From: CAYSCS01 sp964429695
GTDB lineage: Bacteria; Acidobacteriota; Aminicenantia; Aminicenantales; Aminicenantaceae
Length of the DNA: 64,000 bases
Reading direction: 5' to 3'
NCBI GenBank assembly: GCA_964429695.1
Contig: CAYSCS010000079.1
Coordinates: forward strand, 1-64,000
In this document: positions 18,664 to 25,775 of the stretch, one piece after another
Layout of the letters: every line of letters begins with the position of its first letter
How positions within the stretch are numbered: position 1 is the first letter of the stretch
The notes under the pieces: model-generated
The model's input: the letters and a program-made list of their open reading frames with translations, nothing else
Database searches by the model: none
What the model was told of the DNA's origin: nothing
Position numbers and translations under genes: made by a program

Positions 18664-19488
18664 TCAATCGATGAGTCTGAAAGTGCGATAGAAATCAGGC
18701 CTTCTGTCTTTTAGAAAATATTTTTTTGCTGGTGATTCTTTTATCAAATCCAAATCACAATCTGCGTGGAGGATAAAATCCTTTCCTTGGGGAGCTCTTG
18801 CTATTACTCTTCCCAAAGGGTCTACGACATAGCTTTCCCCTGAAAAATGCAAGACTTCTTCTTTTCCAACTCGATTGCAAAGAGCCGCATAATAACCATT
18901 TTGAAAAGCTGCAACCCTAAGCTCTGCCTCGAACATTCCTTCTGGCCACTCACCTAAAATTCCTGCTTGAGGAACTACTACTATTTCTGCTCCTTGTATT
19001 GCCAAGCCTCTCATATATTCCGGGAAATGACGATCATAGCATATGGCTACCCCAATCATGCCCTTCTGTGTTCTGTGAACAAATGTCTCTTTATTCCCTG
19101 GTGAGTAATATCCCTTTTCATAGAATCCCTCGCTCTCCATGATGTGAATCATGCGTGTTATTCCTACTATACTTCCATCGACATCGATTACAGGCGAAGA
19201 GTCATATGTTTTTTCTTGGTCTCTTTCAAAAAGGTTAAGGACAACTACCACGCCATATTTTCTAGCAAGTGCACAAAACTCACCTGTGGTTGGACCTGGC
19301 ACTGATTCAGCAAGTTCAAGGAGAGCTTGTGATGCCCTCTTTTGTGGCAGAAAGGGAAGAAAGGCAAGCTCGGAAAAAGCCACCAGTTCCGCACCCTCAT
19401 CAACTGCGCGACGAAAGGCCTTAATTCCCTTTTTTAAATTAGATTCATAATGTAAGCTTACACTCTGTTGTACAAGTGCCAGTCTAAT
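18664..19488 (-). CDS. Nitrilase-superfamily carbon-nitrogen hydrolase, probable AUU start
   Basis: Amidase of the nitrilase superfamily, which uses a Glu-Lys-Cys triad to hydrolyse C-N bonds. Glu is in VAFSELAFLPF and Cys in GVAICYDRHFPEYMRG. The place of the usual Lys (RKxHI) reads TRMIHI, so Lys is not obvious. A GTG start at 19383 would remove the first strand and helix of the fold. Upstream codons stay open and give the expected N-terminus RLALVQQSVSLHYESNLKKG up to a TAA. In that interval there is no ATG, GTG or TTG; an ATT at 19486-19488 lies seven bases after AGGAG, so AUU initiation is the best guess (CTG two codons later is the alternative). Spacing to the aldolase gene is 11 bases. 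Similar to N-carbamoyl amide hydrolases, substrate unknown. Confidence 0.8.
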   Translation of the reverse strand: MRLALVQQSVSLHYESNLKKGIKAFRRAVDEGAELVAFSELAFLPFLPQKRASQALLELAESVPGPTTGEFCALARKYGVVVVLNLFERDQEKTYDSSPVIDVDGSIVGITRMIHIMESEGFYEKGYYSPGNKETFVHRTQKGMIGVAICYDRHFPEYMRGLAIQGAEIVVVPQAGILGEWPEGMFEAELRVAAFQNGYYAALCNRVGKEEVLHFSGESYVVDPLGRVIARAPQGKDFILHADCDLDLIKESPAKKYFLKDRRPDFYRTFRLID

Positions 19489-19499
19489 TCTAAATCTCC

Positions 19500-20300
19500 T
19501 TATTTATTTTTCTTGAAAACTTCAAGGGCCTCTTCAGGCGAAAAGCCTTCGTGCACTACTGCCCTAATCGCTTTTATCATCGCTACAGGATAATCTGACT
19601 GCCAGATGTTTCGTCCCATGTCAACTCCCACCGCGCCTTTCCTAATTGCATCATAGGCAAGTTTTAAGGCATCGAGCTCTGTTTCCAGCTTAGGTCCGCC
19701 GGCGATTACAATCGGCACAGGACAACTTTCTATCACCTTCTCAAATTCCTCACAGTAGTAGGTCTTGATGAAAGTTGCTCCTAATTCCGCTGCAATGCGA
19801 CAGGAAAGGGAAATAAAGCGCACATCCCTTTTTCCCAGCTCTTTGCCAACGGCTGTCACTGCTAAAACAGGAATCCCATATTCTTGTCCTTTATCAACAA
19901 GGGTTGCCAGGCTCATTAAAGTTTGATGCTCATACTCAGTTCCTACATATATAGAAAAAGCAACAGCAGAAACATTCAACCGCACCGCATCCTCAATAGA
20001 TGTGGTTATTTCTTCATTGGAGAGATCCTTTCCAATGATGCTCGTCCCTCCACTCACCCTCAGGACTATAGGCACAGAAATTTCAGGAGCTACACAGTTA
20101 CGAAGGATCCCCCTTGTCAACATCAAGGCATCTGCATGAGGGGCGAGAGGTTCAATAGTTTTTTTTGCGTTCTCAAGACGCGTTATCGGACCAAGAAAGT
20201 ATCCATGGTCAACGGCTAGCATCACGGTGCGACCTGTATCTGGTTTGATTATTCTTGAAAGGCGATTTTTCATTCCCCAGTCCATTTTTTCTCTCCTCAT
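19500..20300 (-). CDS. LsrF/DhnA-like class I aldolase
   Basis: A 266-residue TIM-barrel aldolase of the FbaB/LsrF/ADH-synthase group. Seen: MDWGMKNRLSRIIKPDTGRT, LAVDHGYFLGP, ADALMLTRGILR, GATFIKTYYCEEF (Lys as the Schiff-base residue) and GAVGVDMGRNIWQSDYPVAM. The whole length resembles E. coli LsrF, the thiolase that degrades phosphorylated AI-2, but no other lsr gene is present. The same fold includes fructose-bisphosphate aldolase class I and 2-amino-3,7-dideoxy-heptulosonate synthase. It lies 10 bases after a Zn-dehydrogenase gene and 11 before an amidase gene, so a dedicated pathway is likely. The phosphate-sugar substrate cannot be read from sequence. Confidence 0.88.
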   Translation of the reverse strand: MRREKMDWGMKNRLSRIIKPDTGRTVMLAVDHGYFLGPITRLENAKKTIEPLAPHADALMLTRGILRNCVAPEISVPIVLRVSGGTSIIGKDLSNEEITTSIEDAVRLNVSAVAFSIYVGTEYEHQTLMSLATLVDKGQEYGIPVLAVTAVGKELGKRDVRFISLSCRIAAELGATFIKTYYCEEFEKVIESCPVPIVIAGGPKLETELDALKLAYDAIRKGAVGVDMGRNIWQSDYPVAMIKAIRAVVHEGFSPEEALEVFKKNK

Positions 20301-20310
20301 CCAAAATTTA

Positions 20311-21339
20311 TTATTTATGAGGTTCTATGATTACCTTCAGAGAATCCTCTGCTTTAGCCACAATCTCGAAGCCTTTTCCAGTTTGCTCTAAAGGAAGTCG
20401 ATGAGTAATCATATCTTTTACTCTTATCGAAGTAGAACGAAGAATCTCAAGCGCCATCCATGAATCATAGGGACTTGCTCCGTAGGAAGTGGTGAGAGTG
20501 ATGTCATTCTTGAAGAATAGCTCGTTAATGGAAATGGGAATTTCCACACCAGGCTCTGATGGGGCAAAGAAAAGAATCTTCCCCCCCCTTTCGACAAGCT
20601 CCAACGATTTAAGGAATGCTTCTTTTTTGCTTGTACAAACTAAGACAAGGTCAGCCAAACGCCCCTGATTTAGCTCACGAAAGCATCCTGCAATATCATC
20701 AGCAGGGGTGAGAGCTTCATCAGCACCGAATCTTTTTGCCGCCTTTGCTCGGAAAGGAACGGGGTCAACAGCTAATATTTTTGTAGCTCCAGATAATCTA
20801 GCAAGATGAATATTTAGAACTCCTGCTACTCCACTTCCCAAGACTATCATACTCTGTCCAGGACTAAATTTAGCTATTCTCTGCGCTCTTAAAACACAGC
20901 CCAAAGGCTCATGGAATGAAGCTTCTTCGAAGGATAAGTTATCGGGAATCAAGAAAGTCCCCGTGTTCACGTTGATTTTGGGAAGTCTTATGTATTCGGA
21001 AAAGCCACCAGGGTCGAAGTTACTCTTCCGCAGAGTATCACAAGTAGTGTGATTTCCTCTTAGACAATAATAACATACGTTACAGGGAACGTGATGAGAA
21101 GCCACAATTCGGTCACCGACTTTAAAATTTTTGACACCCTGCCCAACCTCAACCACGACTCCGGCCACTTCATGTCCCAGAACGAGAGGTGCCTTTTTTA
21201 CTCGATACCATTCAAGAACATCGCTTCCGCAAATTCCGCTTGCCTCGACTCTCATCAAAAGTTCACCTTGCCTAATGCGCGGCACCGGTCTTTCTTCAAT
21301 TCGAATATCATTGTTTCGGTAATAAACTGCAACTCGCAT
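20311..21339 (-). CDS. Zn-dependent medium-chain alcohol/polyol dehydrogenase
   Basis: A 342-residue MDR-family dehydrogenase related to sorbitol and threonine dehydrogenases. Catalytic zinc ligands are in SGICGSDVLEW and GHEVAGVV (GHE); the structural zinc lobe is CNVCYYCLRGNHTTC with four cysteines. The NAD-binding Rossmann motif reads VLGSGVAGVLNIHLA. The start ATG has a good GAGGAGAG upstream. It leads the aldolase-amidase-aminotransferase cluster. The 76-base gap before it contains TTGACT (21394-21399, minus) with only a weak -10, so it may either have its own promoter or be read from the radical SAM gene. The substrate is probably a polyol or sugar phosphate, by context. Confidence 0.9.
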   Translation of the reverse strand: MRVAVYYRNNDIRIEERPVPRIRQGELLMRVEASGICGSDVLEWYRVKKAPLVLGHEVAGVVVEVGQGVKNFKVGDRIVASHHVPCNVCYYCLRGNHTTCDTLRKSNFDPGGFSEYIRLPKINVNTGTFLIPDNLSFEEASFHEPLGCVLRAQRIAKFSPGQSMIVLGSGVAGVLNIHLARLSGATKILAVDPVPFRAKAAKRFGADEALTPADDIAGCFRELNQGRLADLVLVCTSKKEAFLKSLELVERGGKILFFAPSEPGVEIPISINELFFKNDITLTTSYGASPYDSWMALEILRSTSIRVKDMITHRLPLEQTGKGFEIVAKAEDSLKVIIEPHK

Positions 21340-21415
21340 TGAGCTTCTTCTCTCCTCGATTTATCAGTAAATATCTATTAGTTTATAAATAAAAGTCAAG
21401 TAACCATTCTTAACT

Positions 21416-22729
21416 TCAAGGGACAACATCCGTATACTGGGCAAGAAAAGCAGAATGGTCATAGATTTTCTGGAGGGAAATTCCGCAAGCCTTGATTGCC
21501 TCTTTAATATCTTTAATCAATCTCTGAACAATTCCTACATGTAGCCTCATTAGCTGGCAATATTGATATGATCTTTTTAAAGATCCAGCTAGAATCTGAA
21601 CCGGACAACGTCCTCCACAATAGGCATGAACGCCACATTCGAAACATCCAAGATATTTTTTGTAATTTACAAGGGAGAGAAGATTTTCTTCATTTATGCA
21701 AAGCTTGCCTTTTTCATCAAGCCCTCCGATAGCCCTGCAATCAGGGAAGTCGGCGCAGGGATATACTTTCCCTCCTACTATATCATAATTTTTGCAGAGC
21801 TCGACTCCACAGGCTGAATGTCCCCTCTGCTTTCCTTTTAAGAGGTACAATATGAGTTCGTTGAGATGAACAATAGGAAGAAGATTTCCCTCCCCCAGCT
21901 CTTTCACATAAATCTCCAAAATTTCTTCAAGTTCTCTTCCATAGGTATTGATAAACGCCTTAAAATTTCTCAGCGGCTTTCTATTTTCAGCCCAATGCCA
22001 GAAGAAATGGCTGACGAGTTTCTTCTCATAAAGCCTCATAAACTCTTTAAAACAATTTAGAAGAGACTGGCCTTCGCGAAGTGTCGACCAGAATAAAACT
22101 TTTTTTCCCTTAAATGCACCAAGAAGGGCCTCAAGATTCTTGATTATTTTAGAAAAGGAAGTACCTTTTCTAAATCTCTCGTGTTGCTTTTCGTCTCCAT
22201 CTATGGATACAGAATAAAGCCAGATGTCTTCTGCCAGTTCGGGGAACTTTTGTATAGCAGGTCCAATTAGTTCTCCATTTGTATAAACCATAAACCGGAA
22301 CCTTCCTCCATCCTCCGAAATACGAAGCGCTCTCCACACCTGTTCCATCGCCTCAAGACTAAGGAATGGCTCACCCCCATAAAAGCAAACAGTTACTATT
22401 TTCCCTGGATGAAGAGCAGCTAGCGCTTTAATTATTCTTACATCCCTATCAGGAAGGCAATCATCTAAAATTTCAGAATGACTCGAGTACTTACTCCTTT
22501 GTGTAACTTTGATGTTCACGCAATCTATGCATTTGGCGTAGCATCGCTTGGTAACTGTGAGATGGACGAGGATTGACTCTTCTTCCTCATATTTATCGTC
22601 TTCAAGTAGTGGCCTATTTTTCATTTTGACTACTTCAGGATTTGAAAGGTCTTTAAATCCAGGATATTTTTCGCCACATATTTTTGAAAGATTAAAGGCA
22701 TGGGCAGAAAGACGTGAAAGACAGCTCAT
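21416..22729 (-). CDS. Radical SAM protein with SPASM domain
   Basis: 437 residues. The radical SAM cluster motif CX3CX2C is CYAKCIDC (Cys63, Cys67, Cys70), followed by CFYGGEPFLSLEAM. The C-terminal SPASM region contains about eight cysteines (CGVELC, YPCADFPDC, GCFECGVHAYCGGRC) that would bind auxiliary Fe-S clusters. SPASM proteins modify ribosomal peptides or protein side chains (sulfatase maturation, sactipeptides, quinohemoprotein subunits). No small Cys- or Gly-rich precursor gene is visible in the 440 bases upstream or in the gap downstream, so the target is unknown. It may be the first gene of the minus-strand cluster (76 bases before the dehydrogenase) or a separate unit. Confidence 0.9.
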   Translation of the reverse strand: MSCLSRLSAHAFNLSKICGEKYPGFKDLSNPEVVKMKNRPLLEDDKYEEEESILVHLTVTKRCYAKCIDCVNIKVTQRSKYSSHSEILDDCLPDRDVRIIKALAALHPGKIVTVCFYGGEPFLSLEAMEQVWRALRISEDGGRFRFMVYTNGELIGPAIQKFPELAEDIWLYSVSIDGDEKQHERFRKGTSFSKIIKNLEALLGAFKGKKVLFWSTLREGQSLLNCFKEFMRLYEKKLVSHFFWHWAENRKPLRNFKAFINTYGRELEEILEIYVKELGEGNLLPIVHLNELILYLLKGKQRGHSACGVELCKNYDIVGGKVYPCADFPDCRAIGGLDEKGKLCINEENLLSLVNYKKYLGCFECGVHAYCGGRCPVQILAGSLKRSYQYCQLMRLHVGIVQRLIKDIKEAIKACGISLQKIYDHSAFLAQYTDVVP

Positions 22730-23170
22730 TTTTTAATTTTATCATAGACAAGGATGTATTTTGCAAACTCTAAATTTAAAGATAAAAGTCTCGTCTAATC
22801 TTAAGAACATGCTTTCGGATTAAAATCTAAAGATAGTAATTTCAGGCCATTTAAAACCTGGGCTTTGATGTTTGATGGATGATAAACCCAAGGGGTTTAA
22901 ACTGAAACTTTAGACATCGACTTAATATTTACCCTGTCTCAGAAAAAAATATTCTCTCTCCTTTCTTTTGAGTAGTCTTTCTCAATTTTCAAGTTCAGAT
23001 TTAAACTTTTTCCCCAGGCAAAGCTTTTTTGAAGAAATTAAATATTTTTTCCCTCTAATTTAGAGAACTAAATGCTTACATCTGGTTTATTTATCATCTA
23101 CCTTAAGGGGGGCACAATCTCAATTTTCAGAAATTAGAATAATTTGTTTATCCAAAAATAAAATCGCCTT
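22730..23170. other. Intergenic region with a short hairpin
   Basis: About 440 AT-rich bases between two minus-strand genes. No gene or precursor-peptide frame is convincing. It contains a 7-bp perfect hairpin (22883-22899). Confidence 0.55.
22883..22899. repeat. 7-bp perfect inverted repeat
   Basis: TAAACCC (22883-22889), loop AAG, GGGTTTA (22893-22899). No adjacent T-run typical of an intrinsic terminator. Possibly a weak terminator for the HAD gene (minus strand) or an operator upstream of the radical SAM gene. Confidence 0.4.
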
Positions 23171-23833
23171 TCACCAGCCCATATTAAGCCCTGATATTTC
23201 CAGTATTTTTTGACAGACTTCCAAAAAGTCATTTGAGAAACAGGAGAAACTTGCTGCTTTTTTCACTTCTTCATTTGAGCTATTGAAAGCGAATGAAAAC
23301 CCGGCTATCTTCATCATCGGAATGTCTCCCTTACTATCGCCGACGACAATTGTCTTTGCTGGAGAGGTCCCGAATCTCTTGATTATCGAGTTTAGCACTC
23401 TTCCTTTCCCCAAGTGAGTAACCTTCACCTCTACTTCTCCACTTAGCTTTCCTTTATGGTGAATCAACCGGTTTCCAATTGCATAATCCAAATCGAGTTC
23501 TTTTTTCACTCTATCGACCAAAAATTGGATTCCTGTTGAGATTGCAGCTAACTTAAATCCGTAATTTTTAAGAATCTCAATTGCTTGCTTTACATTCCTG
23601 GCATAGGTAATTTCTTCAAAAATATCGATAATTCTCTTGATATCCATCCCTTTCCAGTGCAAAGCATCAAGCTTACAAAATCTCTTATAACTTATCTTCC
23701 CTGCCAGGAACATTTCCTGATACTTAATCGCTTGGTTATCCCATTGTCCTAATTTTTCATGGAGGAACTGCCAGCTTGAAGGGTGTGTAGTTATTGTCCC
23801 ATCCACATCAAAGACGCATAATTTGTATTTCAT
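23171..23833 (-). CDS. HAD-superfamily IB phosphatase, SerB-like
   Basis: 220 residues with the HAD motifs: I as FDVDGTITTH (Asp9 nucleophile, Asp11 acid), II as AAISTGIQFL, III lysine in GKGRVLN, and IV as IVVGDSKGDIPMMKIA. The pattern and the helical cap after motif I resemble phosphoserine phosphatase, so phosphoserine or a similar small phosphate ester is a reasonable substrate. It follows rlmN on the same strand with a 9-base gap and is probably cotranscribed with it, although no functional link is known. Confidence 0.87.
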   Translation of the reverse strand: MKYKLCVFDVDGTITTHPSSWQFLHEKLGQWDNQAIKYQEMFLAGKISYKRFCKLDALHWKGMDIKRIIDIFEEITYARNVKQAIEILKNYGFKLAAISTGIQFLVDRVKKELDLDYAIGNRLIHHKGKLSGEVEVKVTHLGKGRVLNSIIKRFGTSPAKTIVVGDSKGDIPMMKIAGFSFAFNSSNEEVKKAASFSCFSNDFLEVCQKILEISGLNMGW

Positions 23834-23842
23834 CAGAGAAAA

Positions 23843-24928
23843 TTAACCGAAATTAATGTTTCTTTTATGATTCTCCTTTATGAATTCAATCCCTTTACCC
23901 ATCTCATCTATGGCTAACTGACCGCACGCAGCCTGAATTTCTTTTCCTCTAGTCTCTCTGATAGTAACTTTTGCCCTCTCCAAGCTCACTTTCCTCTTAA
24001 AAACTTCCATCTTCTCTAAGTTTACTCCCCTGTAAGAATGATAAGGGCTCGGATTGCAGGAAATTAGATTAACTTTTGCTCTGAGATCTCTGGCAATCTG
24101 CCCTAATCTTCTCGCATCTTGATCAGAATCATTTAATCCTTCTATTAAAACATACTCAAGAGTAACCACCCGACCGGTTGTCCTGTAATACGCATGACAG
24201 GCATCTAGGAGCTTCTCAAGATTGTAAGCACGGTTTACGGGAACCAATCTATTCCTGAGTTCGTCGGTTGTGGCATGGAGAGAGATAGAAAGTTCTATCT
24301 GAAGACCGAGCTCCATTAACCTAAAAATTCCTGGAACGAGGCCACAAGTAGAAATTGTAATTTTCCGAGACCCTATGCGTAATCCTTTCGGATGATTTAT
24401 TATTTTTAGCGCTTGAGAAAGGTTGAGGTAATTATCCAGCGGTTCACCTATTCCCATCATTACTATATTTGTGATTCGCTCTTTGTGCAAACGAGAGACC
24501 ATGAGAATTTGTTCCACAATTTCAGAAACAGTAAGTTGACGGACGAATCCTTTTGAACCACTGACACAATAAGGACAACCGAATTTGCATCCTACTTGGC
24601 TTGAAAGGCAAATTGTCCTTCGTCTGTTTTCAGGAATGAAGACTGTCTCGATAGAGTGACCATCTTCAAGCATAAAAATAAATTTCTTGGTTTTATCGGC
24701 TGCCTCTAGAATCCTTAAGGTCTTTAGAGAGCCTATGGCAAATCGGGTATTGAGTCTTGAAATTATCCTCCTCGGTAGATCAGACATGGAAGAAAAATTA
24801 TCAACATATTTTCTGTACAACCACCCAAAAACTTGCTGGGCACGATACTTCGGTTCTCCCCATTTTTTGAAAACTTGTTCTAAATTTTCCAAATTCAGAT
24901 TTAGAATATCTTCTTTATTATCAGGCAC
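23843..24928 (-). CDS. rlmN: RlmN, dual-specificity 23S rRNA A2503/tRNA A37 C2-methyltransferase
   Basis: 361 residues. Radical SAM motif CKFGCPYC (Cys114, Cys118, Cys121) followed by GFVRQLTVSEIVEQ, then MGIGEPLDNY, ISTCGLVPGI, SLHATTDELRNRLVP and the C-terminal catalytic cysteine in AACGQLA. The N-terminal region has the RlmN-type helical domain (FKKWGEPKYRAQQVFGWLY). The residues after the cluster read VSG rather than the usual ATG, a mild difference. The enzyme methylates A2503 in 23S rRNA and A37 in a subset of tRNAs. Housekeeping gene; first of a two-gene unit with the HAD phosphatase. Confidence 0.95.
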   Translation of the reverse strand: MPDNKEDILNLNLENLEQVFKKWGEPKYRAQQVFGWLYRKYVDNFSSMSDLPRRIISRLNTRFAIGSLKTLRILEAADKTKKFIFMLEDGHSIETVFIPENRRRTICLSSQVGCKFGCPYCVSGSKGFVRQLTVSEIVEQILMVSRLHKERITNIVMMGIGEPLDNYLNLSQALKIINHPKGLRIGSRKITISTCGLVPGIFRLMELGLQIELSISLHATTDELRNRLVPVNRAYNLEKLLDACHAYYRTTGRVVTLEYVLIEGLNDSDQDARRLGQIARDLRAKVNLISCNPSPYHSYRGVNLEKMEVFKRKVSLERAKVTIRETRGKEIQAACGQLAIDEMGKGIEFIKENHKRNINFG

Positions 24929-25099
24929 GTGAATATTCTACCATATTGAACTTGATATTTACCTTATTCATTTTTTTAATTTAAAAGAAAAAGATCATTT
25001 TATCCTCAAGGAAAGATAAGCATAAATAAAATCTTTATTTCTAATTTTCTGGATAAAATAGGTATCTTTGGGGGTAAATTACTAAGGACGATAAGAATT

Positions 25100-25176
<77 letters not shown>

Positions 25177-25186
25177 TTAGTTAATT

Positions 25187-25214
25187 ATTATAACAAAACT
25201 CTTTTTTTTGTCAA
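25187..25214 (-). promoter_or_regulatory. Consensus sigma70 promoter of tRNA-fMet
   Basis: On the minus strand, TTGACA (25209-25214) and TATAAT (25187-25192) are both perfect, with a 16-base spacer. The -10 ends ten bases before the mature tRNA 5' end, giving a very short leader. The insertion sequence begins only 28 bases upstream of the -35. Confidence 0.85.
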
Positions 25215-25241
25215 AAAATAAGATTCATTTTTGTTACTGTG

Positions 25242-25252
25242 ATTCAGACAGT
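25242..25252. repeat. Left terminal inverted repeat of the insertion sequence
   Basis: ATTCAGACAGT, exact complement of 27599-27609. Similarity continues imperfectly for about five more bases inward (GGGGG versus AGAGG). Confidence 0.7.
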
Positions 25253-25347
25253 GGGGGAAGATCCAATCTAATTCGTTAATTTTTAAGGAGTTATCAAGCA
25301 TCGAAAAGCGGCTCAGATAAATTTTCATATAGACCTCTTTTTTTTAC

Positions 25348-25376
25348 TTGACAACTGAGTGTTTATAATATATGAA
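25348..25376 (+). promoter_or_regulatory. Candidate promoter of the insertion sequence
   Basis: TTGACA (25348-25353), 17-base spacer, TATGAA (25371-25376). A TATAAT also occurs inside the spacer but at an unusable distance of 10 bases. This promoter lies just upstream of the preferred GTG start at 25398. Confidence 0.45.
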
Positions 25377-25397
25377 CATATCAGTTATAGGGTCATT

Positions 25398-25775
25398 GTG
25401 GACTTAAGTCGCCTCCGCCAAAAAATCCTACTCCTCGATGAAAAGCGCCTCTCTCTCATCAAACAGATCCTCCGGCCTCTGCCGATGGTCTCCGGAAGCC
25501 TCTACCAGATGCATAGATCCTGCGGTAATCCTCGCTGCAAATGTGCCAGAGGTGAGCTTCACTCCTCCTGGTATCTCTCCACACGTAAGGACAAAAAAAC
25601 AAAGCTCATCTACATCGGCAAGATTGTCCCAGAGTGGCTTTCTACCTGTGTTCTCCGTTATCAGAGTTATCAGAAAAAACTGGCTGAGATCCGCAAGATT
25701 GACTCTGAGATATCTGTGACATTAAATCAGTTGCGTGATAGCAAACTGAAGAGTTTTGACAAGGCTCGTCGATGA
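25398..25775 (+). CDS. DUF6788-type small IS-associated protein
   Basis: About 125 residues with a leading coiled helix (LSRLRQKILLLDEKRLSLIK), then VSGSLYQMHRSCGNPRCKC and ARGELHSSWYLST, then a C-terminal helix. The CGNPRCKC motif may bind metal or nucleic acid. The family is found directly before DDE transposases in bacterial insertion sequences; its function is unknown. I favour the GTG at 25398; a GTG at 25359 in the same frame would place the -10 element inside the coding region. The stop overlaps the transposase ATG (ATGA). The same type of protein, broken, is at 13-246. Confidence 0.75.
   Translation: MDLSRLRQKILLLDEKRLSLIKQILRPLPMVSGSLYQMHRSCGNPRCKCARGELHSSWYLSTRKDKKTKLIYIGKIVPEWLSTCVLRYQSYQKKLAEIRKIDSEISVTLNQLRDSKLKSFDKARR

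Noticed and set aside
25359..25397. Upstream GTG start for the DUF6788-type protein of the insertion sequence
   Set aside because: It would place the likely -10 element inside the gene, and the added residues (FIIYEHISYR) have no helical family character.
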